From Pelagimonas sp017744045 (GTDB taxonomy: Bacteria > Pseudomonadota > Alphaproteobacteria > Rhodobacterales > Rhodobacteraceae): a DNA stretch of 64,000 nucleotides. The notes beneath the pieces were generated by a model. The model had not been told where the DNA came from, did not search any database, and saw only the letters and a list, made by a program, of their open reading frames with translations. The stretch lies in the NCBI RefSeq assembly GCF_017744045.1, contig NZ_JAGHRD010000014.1, one strand, 5' to 3'. Position 1 is the first letter of the stretch, and every line of letters begins with the position of its first letter. Of the stretch, positions 23,618 through 31,453 are shown piece after piece. Both the position numbers and the translations under genes were made by a program.

Positions 23618-24829
23618 TCAGACGCGCTCGATGATGGTGGCAGCGCCCATCCCGGCGGCGACGCAGAGCGTGGCCAGACCAACTTCTTTGTCCGAGCGTT
23701 CCAGCTCGTCAAGAAGCGTGCCAATGATCATTGCACCGGTCGCCCCCAGCGGGTGACCCAATGCAATGGCACCGCCATTGACGTTGACCTTGGCGTCATC
23801 CACCTCAAAGGCCTGCAAGAAGCGCAAAACAACCGCTGCAAAGGCTTCGTTCACCTCGAACAGGTCAATGTCATTGATAGACATGCCGCTATCGGCCAAG
23901 ATCTTTTTGGTGACGGGAACCGGGCCGGTCAGGTTGATGGTGGGTTCAGAGCCGATCTTGGCGGTAGCGCGAATACGCGCACGCGGCGTCAACCCGTGTT
24001 TCTCACCATATTCCTTGCTGCCGATCAGCAAGGCGGTTGCGCCATCCACGATGCCCGAGCTGTTGCCCGCATGGTGTACGTGATTGATCTTTTCCAGATG
24101 CGGGTACTTCATCAAGGCAACCGCGTCAAAGCCCGGCATGACCTCACCCATGTCTTTAAACGATGCTTTGAGCTTGTTCAGATCCTCGGCTGTGGTACCA
24201 GGGCGCATATATTCGTCACGATCCAGAATGATCAGATCGTTTTGATCCCGTACCGGCACAATGGATTTGGCAAAGCGGTTCTCTTCCCAGGCTTTGGCAG
24301 CACGATCCTGCGACTGTGCGGCAAAAGCGTCGCAATCTTCGCGGCTGAACCCATATTCGGTTGCGATCAGATCGGCAGAGACACCTTGGGGCATGAAATT
24401 CTCACCCATGGCAAGGCGCGGATCCACGGCCATCGCCGCCCCGTCCGAGCCCATGGCAACACGGCTCATCATCTCGACCCCACCGGCGATATAGGCTTCG
24501 CCTGCACCGGCTTTGACCTGATTGGCCACCAGATTCACCGCTTCCATGCCAGAGGCACAGAATCGGTTGATCGCCAGCCCGGGCACGGATTGGTCAAAAT
24601 CGGACAACAGAACCGAGGCGCGCGCCAGACAGCCGCCGTTTTCCATGACTTGGGTCACGTTGCCCCAGATCACATCTTCGATCCCGGTTGCGGGCAGGTC
24701 ATTGCGTTCCTTGATTGCGTTCAGCATCTGCGCGGACAGTGCCACCGAGGTCACCTCGTGCAGGCTGCCATCCTTGCGCCCCTTGCCCCGAGGGCTGCGG
24801 GCCGCGTCATAGATATAAGCTTCGGTCAT
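23618..24829 (-). CDS. fadA: Acetyl-CoA C-acyltransferase (3-ketoacyl-CoA thiolase)
   Basis: 403 residues. The thiolase nucleophile Cys91 lies in NRFCASGMEA. The second-half catalytic His359 is in GGAIALGHPLGATG and Cys389 in LCVAAGMGAATI. It cleaves 3-ketoacyl-CoA in the last step of beta-oxidation. It is 15 bases downstream of the GST gene and leads into the NTF2/cupin genes and fadB. Confidence 0.95.
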   Translation of the reverse strand: MTEAYIYDAARSPRGKGRKDGSLHEVTSVALSAQMLNAIKERNDLPATGIEDVIWGNVTQVMENGGCLARASVLLSDFDQSVPGLAINRFCASGMEAVNLVANQVKAGAGEAYIAGGVEMMSRVAMGSDGAAMAVDPRLAMGENFMPQGVSADLIATEYGFSREDCDAFAAQSQDRAAKAWEENRFAKSIVPVRDQNDLIILDRDEYMRPGTTAEDLNKLKASFKDMGEVMPGFDAVALMKYPHLEKINHVHHAGNSSGIVDGATALLIGSKEYGEKHGLTPRARIRATAKIGSEPTINLTGPVPVTKKILADSGMSINDIDLFEVNEAFAAVVLRFLQAFEVDDAKVNVNGGAIALGHPLGATGAMIIGTLLDELERSDKEVGLATLCVAAGMGAATIIERV

Positions 24830-24844
24830 TCTTGCCTTCCTTGC

Positions 24845-25483
24845 TCAAACCCGATCCGCTGGGGAACCGGGCATCAAATCATAGGGATGTTTCCAACCGT
24901 CCAAACCCTCGATATTCGATAGCCAACGGTCAATTTCAGGCCAGTCCTTGCGGTCGAAACCGAAAGGTTCTGGATAAAACAGGTAGCCGCAGCAACTGAT
25001 ATCAGCGTTGGTGATACCCGTGCCGACGATCCATTCGCGGCCAGCCAGATGCGCGTTCAACACTTTGTAGGCCGCGGCGAGCCGCCCTTGCGAAAAAGCG
25101 ATGACTTCGGCCGGACGCTTTTCCTCGGGCAGGAAATTCATCAAAAACCGGGTCATACCGGCCTGGGACGACAATTTGTGATTGTCCCAAAGCACCCAGC
25201 GCATGACTTCGCGGGCGTCTTCCGGGGTTTTCCCGTTAAACTTGCCGCTTTTTTCTGAGACATACATCTGGATCACACCAGATTGGGACAGGCGGGTATC
25301 GCCATCGACAAGAACCGGGGCTTCACCCATTTCATTCACGGTCTCACGATAGGCTTGGCTGCGTGTTTCACCGTTGAAAAAGTCAACCTTGACCGGTTCC
25401 CAATCCAACCCGGAGAGTTCCAGCGCCAGTGCAGCTTTGTACGCATTGCCGCTTTCGCCAAAGCAATAGAGTTTCATTGTCAT
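24845..25483 (-). CDS. Glutathione S-transferase family protein
   Basis: 212 residues; ATG 25483 follows GGAGGA by 8 bases. The N-terminal thioredoxin-like domain has KLYCFGESGNAYKAALALEL, with the GSH-binding EAPVLVDGDTRLSQSGVIQMY (cis-Pro and Ser). An all-helical C-terminal domain follows. It is the first gene of the fadA-fadB operon, so it may detoxify or act on an electrophilic acyl intermediate. The substrate is unknown. Confidence 0.88.
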   Translation of the reverse strand: MTMKLYCFGESGNAYKAALALELSGLDWEPVKVDFFNGETRSQAYRETVNEMGEAPVLVDGDTRLSQSGVIQMYVSEKSGKFNGKTPEDAREVMRWVLWDNHKLSSQAGMTRFLMNFLPEEKRPAEVIAFSQGRLAAAYKVLNAHLAGREWIVGTGITNADISCCGYLFYPEPFGFDRKDWPEIDRWLSNIEGLDGWKHPYDLMPGSPADRV

Positions 25484-25511
25484 CGCGCGTGTCCTCCGGT
25501 TGCGCTCTTGT

Positions 25512-25574
25512 CTTGGGGAGGAGCGGGGATTTTGCATCCCCGCACCCCTGCAGAGTATTTGGACCAAGAAGAAA
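25512..25574 (-). repeat. Roseobacter-type intergenic repeat, copy C
   Basis: On the minus strand it reads TTTCTTCTTGGTCCAAATA, then a GGGG-flanked hairpin (GCGGGGAT 25523-25530 with ATCCCCGC 25536-25543). The head matches the heads of the copies at 31365 and 62357, while the hairpin sequence differs. Confidence 0.6.
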
Positions 25575-25751
25575 CAAAGGCCTTTCTTGGTAAACGAGTG
25601 TTAACCCTCCAATGTCATCCTAGCTCTGCGGTACAGGCTGGAGAGCCGATGACCGCCCAAGGAGAAGCCCCGGTGTTTGAAGAAAGCGCCGGGCAGGCCA
25701 GGAAGGTTGATTGCTGCCGCGACATCAAGGCCCGATAGGCAACCTTCCTGT
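25564..25751. ncRNA. Candidate structured RNA between acyl-CoA dehydrogenase and GST genes
   Basis: This 317-base gap (25484-25800) is full of nested inverted repeats: CCAAGAA/TTCTTGG (25564-25570/25584-25590), GTCATC/GATGAC (25614-25619/25648-25653) enclosing GCTCT/AGAGC (25623-25627/25642-25646), CCCGGTG/CGCCGGG (about 25669-25675/25687-25693), and CAGGAAGGTTG/CAACCTTCCTG (25699-25709/25740-25750). Strand is not determined. It could be a small RNA, the 5' leader of the GST operon (minus strand), or a repeat-derived structure. No Rfam family was recognised. Confidence 0.4.
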
Positions 25752-25778
25752 TTCTTCTTGGCAAAAATACTCAAATCC
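25752..25778 (+). repeat. Partial head of the intergenic repeat, copy D
   Basis: TTCTTCTTGGCAAAAATAC in plus orientation is an inverted match to the head of copy C at 25553-25574. The hairpin part is missing. It lies between the acyl-CoA dehydrogenase stop and the structured stretch. Confidence 0.5.
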
Positions 25779-25800
25779 AACCTCTCCTCAAAGTGCTGAG

Positions 25801-26940
25801 CTACAGGGCCCGGGCGATCAGTTCCTTCATGATCTCATTGGTGCCGCCATAAATGCGCTGCACCCGGGCGTCCGCCCACATTTCCCCCACAGCGTATTCT
25901 TGCATGTAACCATAGCCACCATGCAATTGCAGGCAGTCATCCAACACCTCTCCTTGAGCATCCGTGAGCCAATATTTGGCCATGGCTGCCTTCTCGACAG
26001 TCAGTTTGCCCGCAATAAGCTCAGCAAGGCACTCATCAAGAAAGGCGCGGCAGACTTTGGTTTTGGTCAGGCATTCGGCCAGTTTGAACCGCGTGTTTTG
26101 AAACTGCGTCAGCGGGCCGCCAAAGGCTTCGCGCTCTTTACAATAGGTGATGGTGCGTTCAACCGCGCCCTCCATGGCGCCCATGGACATGCAGGCAATC
26201 ACCATGCGTTCCTGGGGCAATTGCTGCATCAGCTGGTAAAAGCCCTGGTTCTCTTCACCGCCCAAAAGATTCTCTGGCGCGATTTCGACATTGTCAAAGA
26301 ACAGCTCAGAGGTATCTGCGGCATGGCAGCCGATCTTTTCCAGATTGCGGCCGCGTTGAAATCCCTCGGCTTCGTCGGTTTCAACCACCATCAGCGACAC
26401 ACCTTTGGAACCCTGAGAGGGGTCGGTTTTAGCGGCAACGATGATCAGATTGGCGTGCTGGCCATTGGTGATAAAGGTCTTTTGCCCCGACAGGCGATAG
26501 GCATTGCCATCTTTGACCGCCTTGGTCTTGATCGCTTGCACGTCTGAGCCGGTCGAGGGTTCGGTCATGGCCAGCGCACCGACCATTTCACCTGAGACCA
26601 GTTTCGGCAACCAGCGCCGTTTTTGATCTTCGGTGCCATAGGCCAGCACGTAATGGGCCACGATGCCGGAATGGATACCATGCCCCCAGCTTGCAAGATT
26701 GGCGCGGTTGCTTTCCATCAGGATCACCGCTTCGTGGCCGAAATCGCCACCAGCCCCGCCATATTCCTCGGGGATCGAGGGGCAGAGCAGGCCAAGTTCG
26801 CCAGCCTGTTGCCAGATTTCCCGGTCCATCTGGCCTTGCTTGCGCCATTTGTCAAAATGAGGAGCCCATTCGGCGTCGATGAACTTAGCCGTCATCTCTG
26901 CCAGCATTTCGTGCTCGTCTGTCATCCAGCCTTGAGGCAT
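25801..26940 (-). CDS. Acyl-CoA dehydrogenase, LCAD-like
   Basis: 379 residues with the three-domain acyl-CoA dehydrogenase layout: ALAMTEPSTGSD and FITNG in the middle domain, and QLHGGYGYMQEY near the end. The C-terminal IYGGTNEIMKELIA has Gly where medium-chain enzymes carry the catalytic Glu (IYEGT). As in long-chain acyl-CoA dehydrogenase, the base is then probably the Glu in helix G (MSMGAMEGAVERT). It is the last gene of the merR-led operon. Confidence 0.93.
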   Translation of the reverse strand: MPQGWMTDEHEMLAEMTAKFIDAEWAPHFDKWRKQGQMDREIWQQAGELGLLCPSIPEEYGGAGGDFGHEAVILMESNRANLASWGHGIHSGIVAHYVLAYGTEDQKRRWLPKLVSGEMVGALAMTEPSTGSDVQAIKTKAVKDGNAYRLSGQKTFITNGQHANLIIVAAKTDPSQGSKGVSLMVVETDEAEGFQRGRNLEKIGCHAADTSELFFDNVEIAPENLLGGEENQGFYQLMQQLPQERMVIACMSMGAMEGAVERTITYCKEREAFGGPLTQFQNTRFKLAECLTKTKVCRAFLDECLAELIAGKLTVEKAAMAKYWLTDAQGEVLDDCLQLHGGYGYMQEYAVGEMWADARVQRIYGGTNEIMKELIARAL

Positions 26941-26949
26941 GGGGGCTCC

Positions 26950-27162
26950 TTACTTTTTGCGCTCTTCCAGCTCGGAATTGAACTGGCGCAGTTTGATTGC
27001 CAGCACCTCGGTATCGGTGACGCTGTCAAAATTTTCGAAGAGGAAAGAGAGCGCTTCGCCCTCATCGAGGCCTGCTTCATGGGCAAAACGTTTGAGGTTG
27101 CGATAACCGTCTTCGGTCATGGCGGCGTTGAAGCGGCGGGTCAGGCGAAAACGTTTGGGCAT
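26950..27162 (-). CDS. Small unknown protein in the acyl-CoA operon
   Basis: 70 residues from ATG 27162 after AAGGGA. Basic N-terminus (MPKRFRLTRRFN), then helices with GLDEGEALSFLFENFDSVTDTEVLAIKLRQF. It has no recognised domain. It is 9 bases upstream of the acyl-CoA dehydrogenase gene and one base from the small membrane protein gene, so it is co-translated with both. Related short proteins accompany acyl-CoA dehydrogenases in this family of bacteria, as far as I recall. Confidence 0.6.
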   Translation of the reverse strand: MPKRFRLTRRFNAAMTEDGYRNLKRFAHEAGLDEGEALSFLFENFDSVTDTEVLAIKLRQFNSELEERKK

Positions 27163-27163
27163 G

Positions 27164-27373
27164 TCAGCGGTCCCTTCCGACGAATGCGGGCAGTATGCGC
27201 AGGGCGATCCCTCCAATGCCAACAAATAGAAACCCCCTCAGGTCGTCGATGTCCAACAACCTGCCATAGCTTTGTGATGACATGGTCTTGGCAATCGACA
27301 GCCCCGCGCCAGCGAAGCCGATGACGATCAAGCCCAAGCCGATTTTGTCGATGATGTTTCTGACGTTCAGCAC
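27164..27373 (-). CDS. Small membrane protein in the acyl-CoA operon
   Basis: 69 residues with two hydrophobic segments (IGLGLIVIGFAGAGLSI and GFLFVGIGGIALRIL) joined by a polar loop. No family was recognised. It lies 61 bases after the large acyl-CoA dehydrogenase and directly before the 70-residue protein. Membrane anchoring of the catabolic enzymes is a guess. Confidence 0.6.
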   Translation of the reverse strand: MLNVRNIIDKIGLGLIVIGFAGAGLSIAKTMSSQSYGRLLDIDDLRGFLFVGIGGIALRILPAFVGRDR

Positions 27374-27434
27374 CCGGTTCCTCCCCCAATCCGGTGTTGT
27401 GCGCGGCGGGGTAAGTGCCCCGCCGTCATTGGTA

Positions 27435-29210
27435 TCAGAACTGCTCTGCGTCCAGCGCCATCACAGTGTCAGCACCGGTTTCGATGCGGCGCAGATGGGT
27501 GCCGGTCATGGGCAGTTGACGCGCCATGAAGTAACGTGCCGTGGCGAGCTTTGTCTCGTAAAACGCTGCGTCGCCAGTGCCTTCGGCCAGCTTGGCATGG
27601 GCGGCTTTGGCCATGCGGCCCCACATCAGGCCAAGGCAAACCAGCCCGAACATATGCATAAAGTCATAGGACCCTGCCAAAGCGTTATTGGGGTTCTTCA
27701 TACCGTTTTGCATGAAATACATACCCGCGGCTTGCAGATCCTTTGAAGCGGCTTTGAGCGGGCCTACGAAATCGGCCATAGCCTCGTCTTCGCCATTTTC
27801 CTTGCAGAAGGTTTTCACCAGTTCAAAGAAGGCCATCACATGTTTGCCGCCATCGGTGGCCAGCTTGCGGCCCACCAGATCCAGCGCCTGAACGCCATTG
27901 GCCCCCTCATAGATCATGGTGATCCGGGCATCGCGGGCAAATTGGGACATCCCCCATTCTTCGATATAGCCATGGCCGCCATAGACCTGCTGTGCGGCAA
28001 CGCAGTAGTCAAAGCCCTTATCGGTCAGGTAGCCCTTGATCACCGGAGTCAGCAGCGAGACGAGGCCATCGGCATCCTTGTCTTCATTGCCATGTGCCTG
28101 ATCGAGCATCTGGGCACACCAATAGACAAAGGCGCGCGCCCCTTCGATAAAGCTTTTCTGATCCATCAGGTTGCGGCGGATATCAGGGTGAACGATCAGC
28201 GGATCAGCCGGGCCATCAGGGTTTTTCACGCCGGTCACGTCGCGCCCTTGTAAGCGGTCCTTGGCGTATTCCACGGCATTCTGATAGGCAACCTCGGCTT
28301 GGGCAAAACCCTGCAGGCCCACACCCAGACGCGCTTCGTTCATCATGGTGAACATGGCGCGCATGCCTTTGTGCATATCCCCCAGCAGGAACCCGGTGGC
28401 CTCGTCATAGTTCATGACGCAGGTCGAGTTGCCGTGGATGCCCATTTTCTCTTCGATATTGCCGACTGACACACCGTTGCGTTCACCGAGCGAGCCATCA
28501 TCCTTGACGATGATTTTGGGCACAATAAAGAGCGACACGCCTTTGATGCCTTCGGGACCGCCGGGGATCTTGGCCAGAACCAGATGGATCACGTTTTCAG
28601 ACAGATCGTGGTCACCGGCAGAGATAAAAATCTTCTGACCCGAGATTTTATACGTGCCATCGTCCTGCGGCTCTGCCTTGGTGCGCATCAGGCCCAGGTC
28701 GGTGCCGCAATGCGGTTCAGTCAGGTTCATGGTGCCGGTCCAGTCACAGGTCACCATCTTGGGCAGGTATTTGGCTTTCTGCTCGTCTGATCCGTGGGCG
28801 TGGATTGCTGAATAGGCCCCGTGGGTCAGGCCCGCATACATGTTGAAAGCGATATTGGCCGCCGAGAATTGTTCACCCACCGCAGTGGCGACAAGATAGG
28901 GCAGGCCCTGGCCTCCATAGTTCGGGTCACAATCAAGAGCCGTCCAACCACCAGCACGCACCTCGTCAAAGGCGGCTTTGAACCCTTCCGGCGTGCGAAC
29001 AACGCCGTTTTCAAGGGTGCAGCCCTGCTTGTCACCCACTGCATTCAGCGGTGTCATGACTTGCTCAGCAATCTTTGCGGATTCTTCCAGAATGGCGCCG
29101 GTCGTGTCGCGATCCAGGTCTTCGTAGCCCGGAATATCGCTGGCAGACACGTTCAGTACGTCATGCAGAACGAATTGCTGATCTTTGGTAGGTGCCGTGT
29201 ATGAAGGCAT
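27435..29210 (-). CDS. Long-form acyl-CoA dehydrogenase, DmdC-like
   Basis: 591 residues. This is the extended form with a C-terminal extra helical domain, as in 3-methylmercaptopropionyl-CoA dehydrogenase DmdC and other roseobacter paralogues. Visible motifs are NYGGQGLPYL, NLTEPHCGTDLGLM, QKIFISAGDHD, the QVYGGHGYIEEWG loop and IYEGANGVQALDLVG with the catalytic Glu. The reaction could be the DMSP demethylation-pathway step or oxidation of another acyl-CoA; sequence alone does not separate DmdC from its paralogues. It is 30 bases downstream of a merR gene. Confidence 0.88.
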   Translation of the reverse strand: MPSYTAPTKDQQFVLHDVLNVSASDIPGYEDLDRDTTGAILEESAKIAEQVMTPLNAVGDKQGCTLENGVVRTPEGFKAAFDEVRAGGWTALDCDPNYGGQGLPYLVATAVGEQFSAANIAFNMYAGLTHGAYSAIHAHGSDEQKAKYLPKMVTCDWTGTMNLTEPHCGTDLGLMRTKAEPQDDGTYKISGQKIFISAGDHDLSENVIHLVLAKIPGGPEGIKGVSLFIVPKIIVKDDGSLGERNGVSVGNIEEKMGIHGNSTCVMNYDEATGFLLGDMHKGMRAMFTMMNEARLGVGLQGFAQAEVAYQNAVEYAKDRLQGRDVTGVKNPDGPADPLIVHPDIRRNLMDQKSFIEGARAFVYWCAQMLDQAHGNEDKDADGLVSLLTPVIKGYLTDKGFDYCVAAQQVYGGHGYIEEWGMSQFARDARITMIYEGANGVQALDLVGRKLATDGGKHVMAFFELVKTFCKENGEDEAMADFVGPLKAASKDLQAAGMYFMQNGMKNPNNALAGSYDFMHMFGLVCLGLMWGRMAKAAHAKLAEGTGDAAFYETKLATARYFMARQLPMTGTHLRRIETGADTVMALDAEQF

Positions 29211-29240
29211 CTCTCTCTCCCGTATGTGTGCGGCCCAGCG

Positions 29241-29645
29241 TTACTCGGCCGCGCTTTTCCTGTTTTTCATCGTGGCGAGCATCTTTTCGCCCCAGACCAT
29301 TTGTTCTTTCAGCTCCTCGATGGCGACATTCAGGTCGTCACGTTGACGAACCATGTCAGCCAGCCTTTGGCGGGCGACCTCATAAGTCTGTTCCAGCTGC
29401 GATTGCTGCTGGTCTCCAACGTCGTACAGATCAAGAAGCTGGCGGATCTCTTCGAGGGAAAAGCCAAAGCGCTTGCCCCGCAGGATCAGTTTCAACCGCG
29501 CACGGTCACGTTTGGTGAAAAGGCGTTTCTGGCCTTCGCGGATCGGGAACAGCAGTTCCTTTTGTTCGTAGAAGCGCAAAGTCCGTGGAGTTACCTCAAA
29601 CGCGTCGCACATCTCCCTAATCGTCATTACTCTGTCTTCGCTCAT
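29241..29645 (-). CDS. MerR-family regulator of the acyl-CoA operon
   Basis: 134 residues; ATG 29645 follows AAGGA by 7 bases. An N-terminal winged helix (TIREMCDAFEVTPRTLRFYEQKELL) and a C-terminal coiled coil make a MerR dimer. There are no metal-binding cysteines, so the ligand is probably organic, as in LiuR-type regulators of branched-chain and fatty-acid genes. It heads the operon with the DmdC-like enzyme. Its promoter holds repeated TTGACGT sites, suggesting autoregulation. Confidence 0.88.
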   Translation of the reverse strand: MSEDRVMTIREMCDAFEVTPRTLRFYEQKELLFPIREGQKRLFTKRDRARLKLILRGKRFGFSLEEIRQLLDLYDVGDQQQSQLEQTYEVARQRLADMVRQRDDLNVAIEELKEQMVWGEKMLATMKNRKSAAE

Positions 29646-29717
29646 AAGATCATCCTTCATGGCAGTAGATCGCCGTGAGGTGCGAAATCTCTTCCCTTCT
29701 TACAATGGGAAAAACGG

Positions 29718-29775
29718 TTGACGTAACTCATACGCCGCGTCACTTTTGAGTTGACGTAAGATAAGGCAACGTCAA
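29718..29775. promoter_or_regulatory. Candidate MerR operator cluster
   Basis: TTGACGTAA occurs at 29718 and 29751, and the inverse ACGTCAA at 29769-29775, giving TTGACGT-N11-ACGTCAA and an upstream copy with CGTCA at about 29738. This lies in the 255-base gap upstream of merR (29645). Spaced dyads of this size are typical MerR targets. Which of the two MerR proteins binds is not known. Confidence 0.6.
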
Positions 29776-29900
29776 CGGGCTGCATTTGTAAGAATATTCT
29801 GAGGCTAGTTGGTTAACGAAAGACTTACAGCCCAGAACAAAAGTTAACGGCCGCAAGCAAAGCTGCGACCGTTCTGACGAATTCGACTGATTTTGAAACG

Positions 29901-30272
29901 CTACAGGCCCAAATCCGAGGCAACCTCGTTTCGCAATGCGCGCAGCTCATCCATGGCCTCGTCTAGCTGCTTGCGCTGCTCTTCCAACTCACGCATCTGC
30001 CCATCAGCCATATCGATCCAGGCTTTCATTTGCGCTTCGTTACCTTCTTTTTCGTAGATCAGCAGCCATTGCCGGATGTCTTCCAACTGAAAGCCAAACT
30101 TGCGCCCGCGCAGGATCAGGGTCATGCGTGCAACTTCCTTGGCCCCGTAAAACCGAGACCGCCCTTGCCGTTCGGGCGACAGTAATTCGATATATTCATA
30201 ATAGCGCAAGGTCCGGGGCGTCACGTCAAAACGCGCGCACATTTCCTTGAAGCTCAGACGAACATCTTCCAT
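29901..30272 (-). CDS. MerR-family regulator, divergent from thioesterase genes
   Basis: 123 residues; ATG 30272 follows AAGGGAG by 6 bases. The N-terminal domain SFKEMCARFDVTPRTLRYYEYIELL closely parallels the neighbouring MerR, followed by a coiled coil. No cysteine ligand site is present. It is divergent from a pair of thioesterase genes, with a palindrome in the shared promoter. It is paralogous to the MerR at 29241. Confidence 0.88.
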   Translation of the reverse strand: MEDVRLSFKEMCARFDVTPRTLRYYEYIELLSPERQGRSRFYGAKEVARMTLILRGRKFGFQLEDIRQWLLIYEKEGNEAQMKAWIDMADGQMRELEEQRKQLDEAMDELRALRNEVASDLGL

Positions 30273-30327
30273 GGCATACTCCCTTGCCGCCAAACTAAGC
30301 GCGCAGATGGCCGGTGACAACCTTTCC

Positions 30328-30350
30328 TGACGCAACGCTGCTTTGCGTCA
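30328..30350. promoter_or_regulatory. Palindromic operator in the merR/thioesterase promoter
   Basis: TGACGCAA (30328-30335) and TTGCGTCA (30343-30350) form a perfect 8-bp inverted repeat with a 7-base spacer, between merR (start 30272) and the thioesterase (start 30420). The half-site resembles the TTGACGT repeats of the other merR promoter. Confidence 0.65.
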
Positions 30351-30419
30351 TGTTTCCCAGGTTCAAATCACTTGCGAAGCGGTCTTTCCCTGCCCATAAC
30401 TGAGGTGAGGGAGCACGCT

Positions 30420-30842
30420 ATGACCGCAGATAAGGCTTTGATTGCCAAGCAATTCATCGAAATGATTCCGCATGCCAAAGCATTGTCGATGCAGATCACC
30501 AATATTGGTGACGGGCTGGCCGAGATCACCATGCCCTATGACGAGGCGTTGATAGGCGATCCCAAGACCGGCGTGATCCATGGCGGTGCCGTGTCGACTT
30601 TGATGGACACCTGTTCAGGTGCCGCCGTCATGAGCCACCCGGACAGCCCGGCAGGGACGGCAACGATCAATCTGCGGATTGATTACATGCGCGCCGCCAA
30701 ACCCGGCGATGCCATCACCGCTCAGGCGGAATGCTACCACATCACCCGTAACGTCGCCTTTATCAGGGCCAAAGCCTTTGATGCCGATTTTGACAATCCC
30801 GTAGCGACCGCCGCCGGGGCCTTTACGGTGGAGGGTAAATAA
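30420..30842 (+). CDS. PaaI-family hotdog thioesterase
   Basis: 140 residues; ATG 30420 follows GGGAG by 7 bases. The hotdog-fold motif GVIHGGAVSTLMDTCSGAAV contains the HGG and the acidic Asp of the thioesterase site, and INLRIDYMRAAKPGD is the usual second strand pair. It hydrolyses an acyl-CoA, probably one made in the neighbouring catabolic routes. The stop overlaps the next gene (TAATG). Confidence 0.88.
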   Translation: MTADKALIAKQFIEMIPHAKALSMQITNIGDGLAEITMPYDEALIGDPKTGVIHGGAVSTLMDTCSGAAVMSHPDSPAGTATINLRIDYMRAAKPGDAITAQAECYHITRNVAFIRAKAFDADFDNPVATAAGAFTVEGK

Positions 30843-31345
30843 TGGCGCGTAAAAAGCCCGAACCGGTCCAGATCGTCAAACAACGCCGCGATGCCGCCCT
30901 TGGCGCACTGGTCGGCGGTGTCCCCTATATCCGCTACCTTGGCATTCAATTTGAACGCCACGGGGATGAGCTGACAGCGGTGCTTCCCTTTGAGGAAAAA
31001 CTGATCGGCAATCCGCTTTTACCAGCGCTTCATGGGGGGGTGACGGCGGCGTTTCTCGAAACAACGGGCATTATCACCCTTAGTTGGTCCTACCTTTGGG
31101 AAGACATCGAATCCGGTAAGCTTGACCCGGATACTCTGACCAAGGGAGACCTGCCGCGCCTGCCCAAAACCATTGATTTCACTGTGGACTATCTCAGATC
31201 CGGCCTGCCGCGCGATGCCTATGCCCGGGCGCGCGTCACACGGTCTGGGCGCCGATACGCCTCAGTCCAGGTTGAGGCATGGCAGGATCATCGCGACCGT
31301 CCCATGGCCCAGGCCACAGCACATTTCCTGATGCCGCGCCCCTGA
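30842..31345 (+). CDS. PaaI-family hotdog thioesterase, second copy
   Basis: 167 residues, overlapping the first thioesterase by one base. It has LLPALHGGVTAAFLETTGIITL and TIDFTVDYLRSGLPRDAYARARV, the same hotdog layout but with Glu instead of Asp after the HGG helix and a 20-residue insert (WEDIESGKLDPDTLTKGDL). The pair may form a heteromer. Both lie under the palindrome shared with merR. Confidence 0.85.
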   Translation: MARKKPEPVQIVKQRRDAALGALVGGVPYIRYLGIQFERHGDELTAVLPFEEKLIGNPLLPALHGGVTAAFLETTGIITLSWSYLWEDIESGKLDPDTLTKGDLPRLPKTIDFTVDYLRSGLPRDAYARARVTRSGRRYASVQVEAWQDHRDRPMAQATAHFLMPRP

Positions 31346-31364
31346 TCCTGGAATTCACCCAGGT

Positions 31365-31426
31365 CTTCTTTGGGCCCCAAATATCCCGGGGAGTCACAAG
31401 CTTGCTTGTGACGGGGCAGCGCCCCG
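31365..31426 (+). repeat. Roseobacter-type intergenic repeat, copy A
   Basis: Head CTTCTTTGGGCCCCAAATAT and CCCGGGG, then hairpin 1 GTCACAAG/CTTGTGAC (31393-31400/31405-31412) and hairpin 2 GGGGC/GCCCC (31413-31417/31421-31425). It lies between the thioesterase stop and the MATE gene. Copy B at 62357 has the same plan with a different hairpin-1 sequence. Confidence 0.7.
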
Positions 31427-31453
31427 ACCCGGTTCCAAAAGGCGATACGTTCC

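Noticed and set aside
23612..24922. A 436-codon plus-strand frame opposite fadA
   Set aside because: fadA on the minus strand has all thiolase catalytic residues; the plus frame is a shadow.
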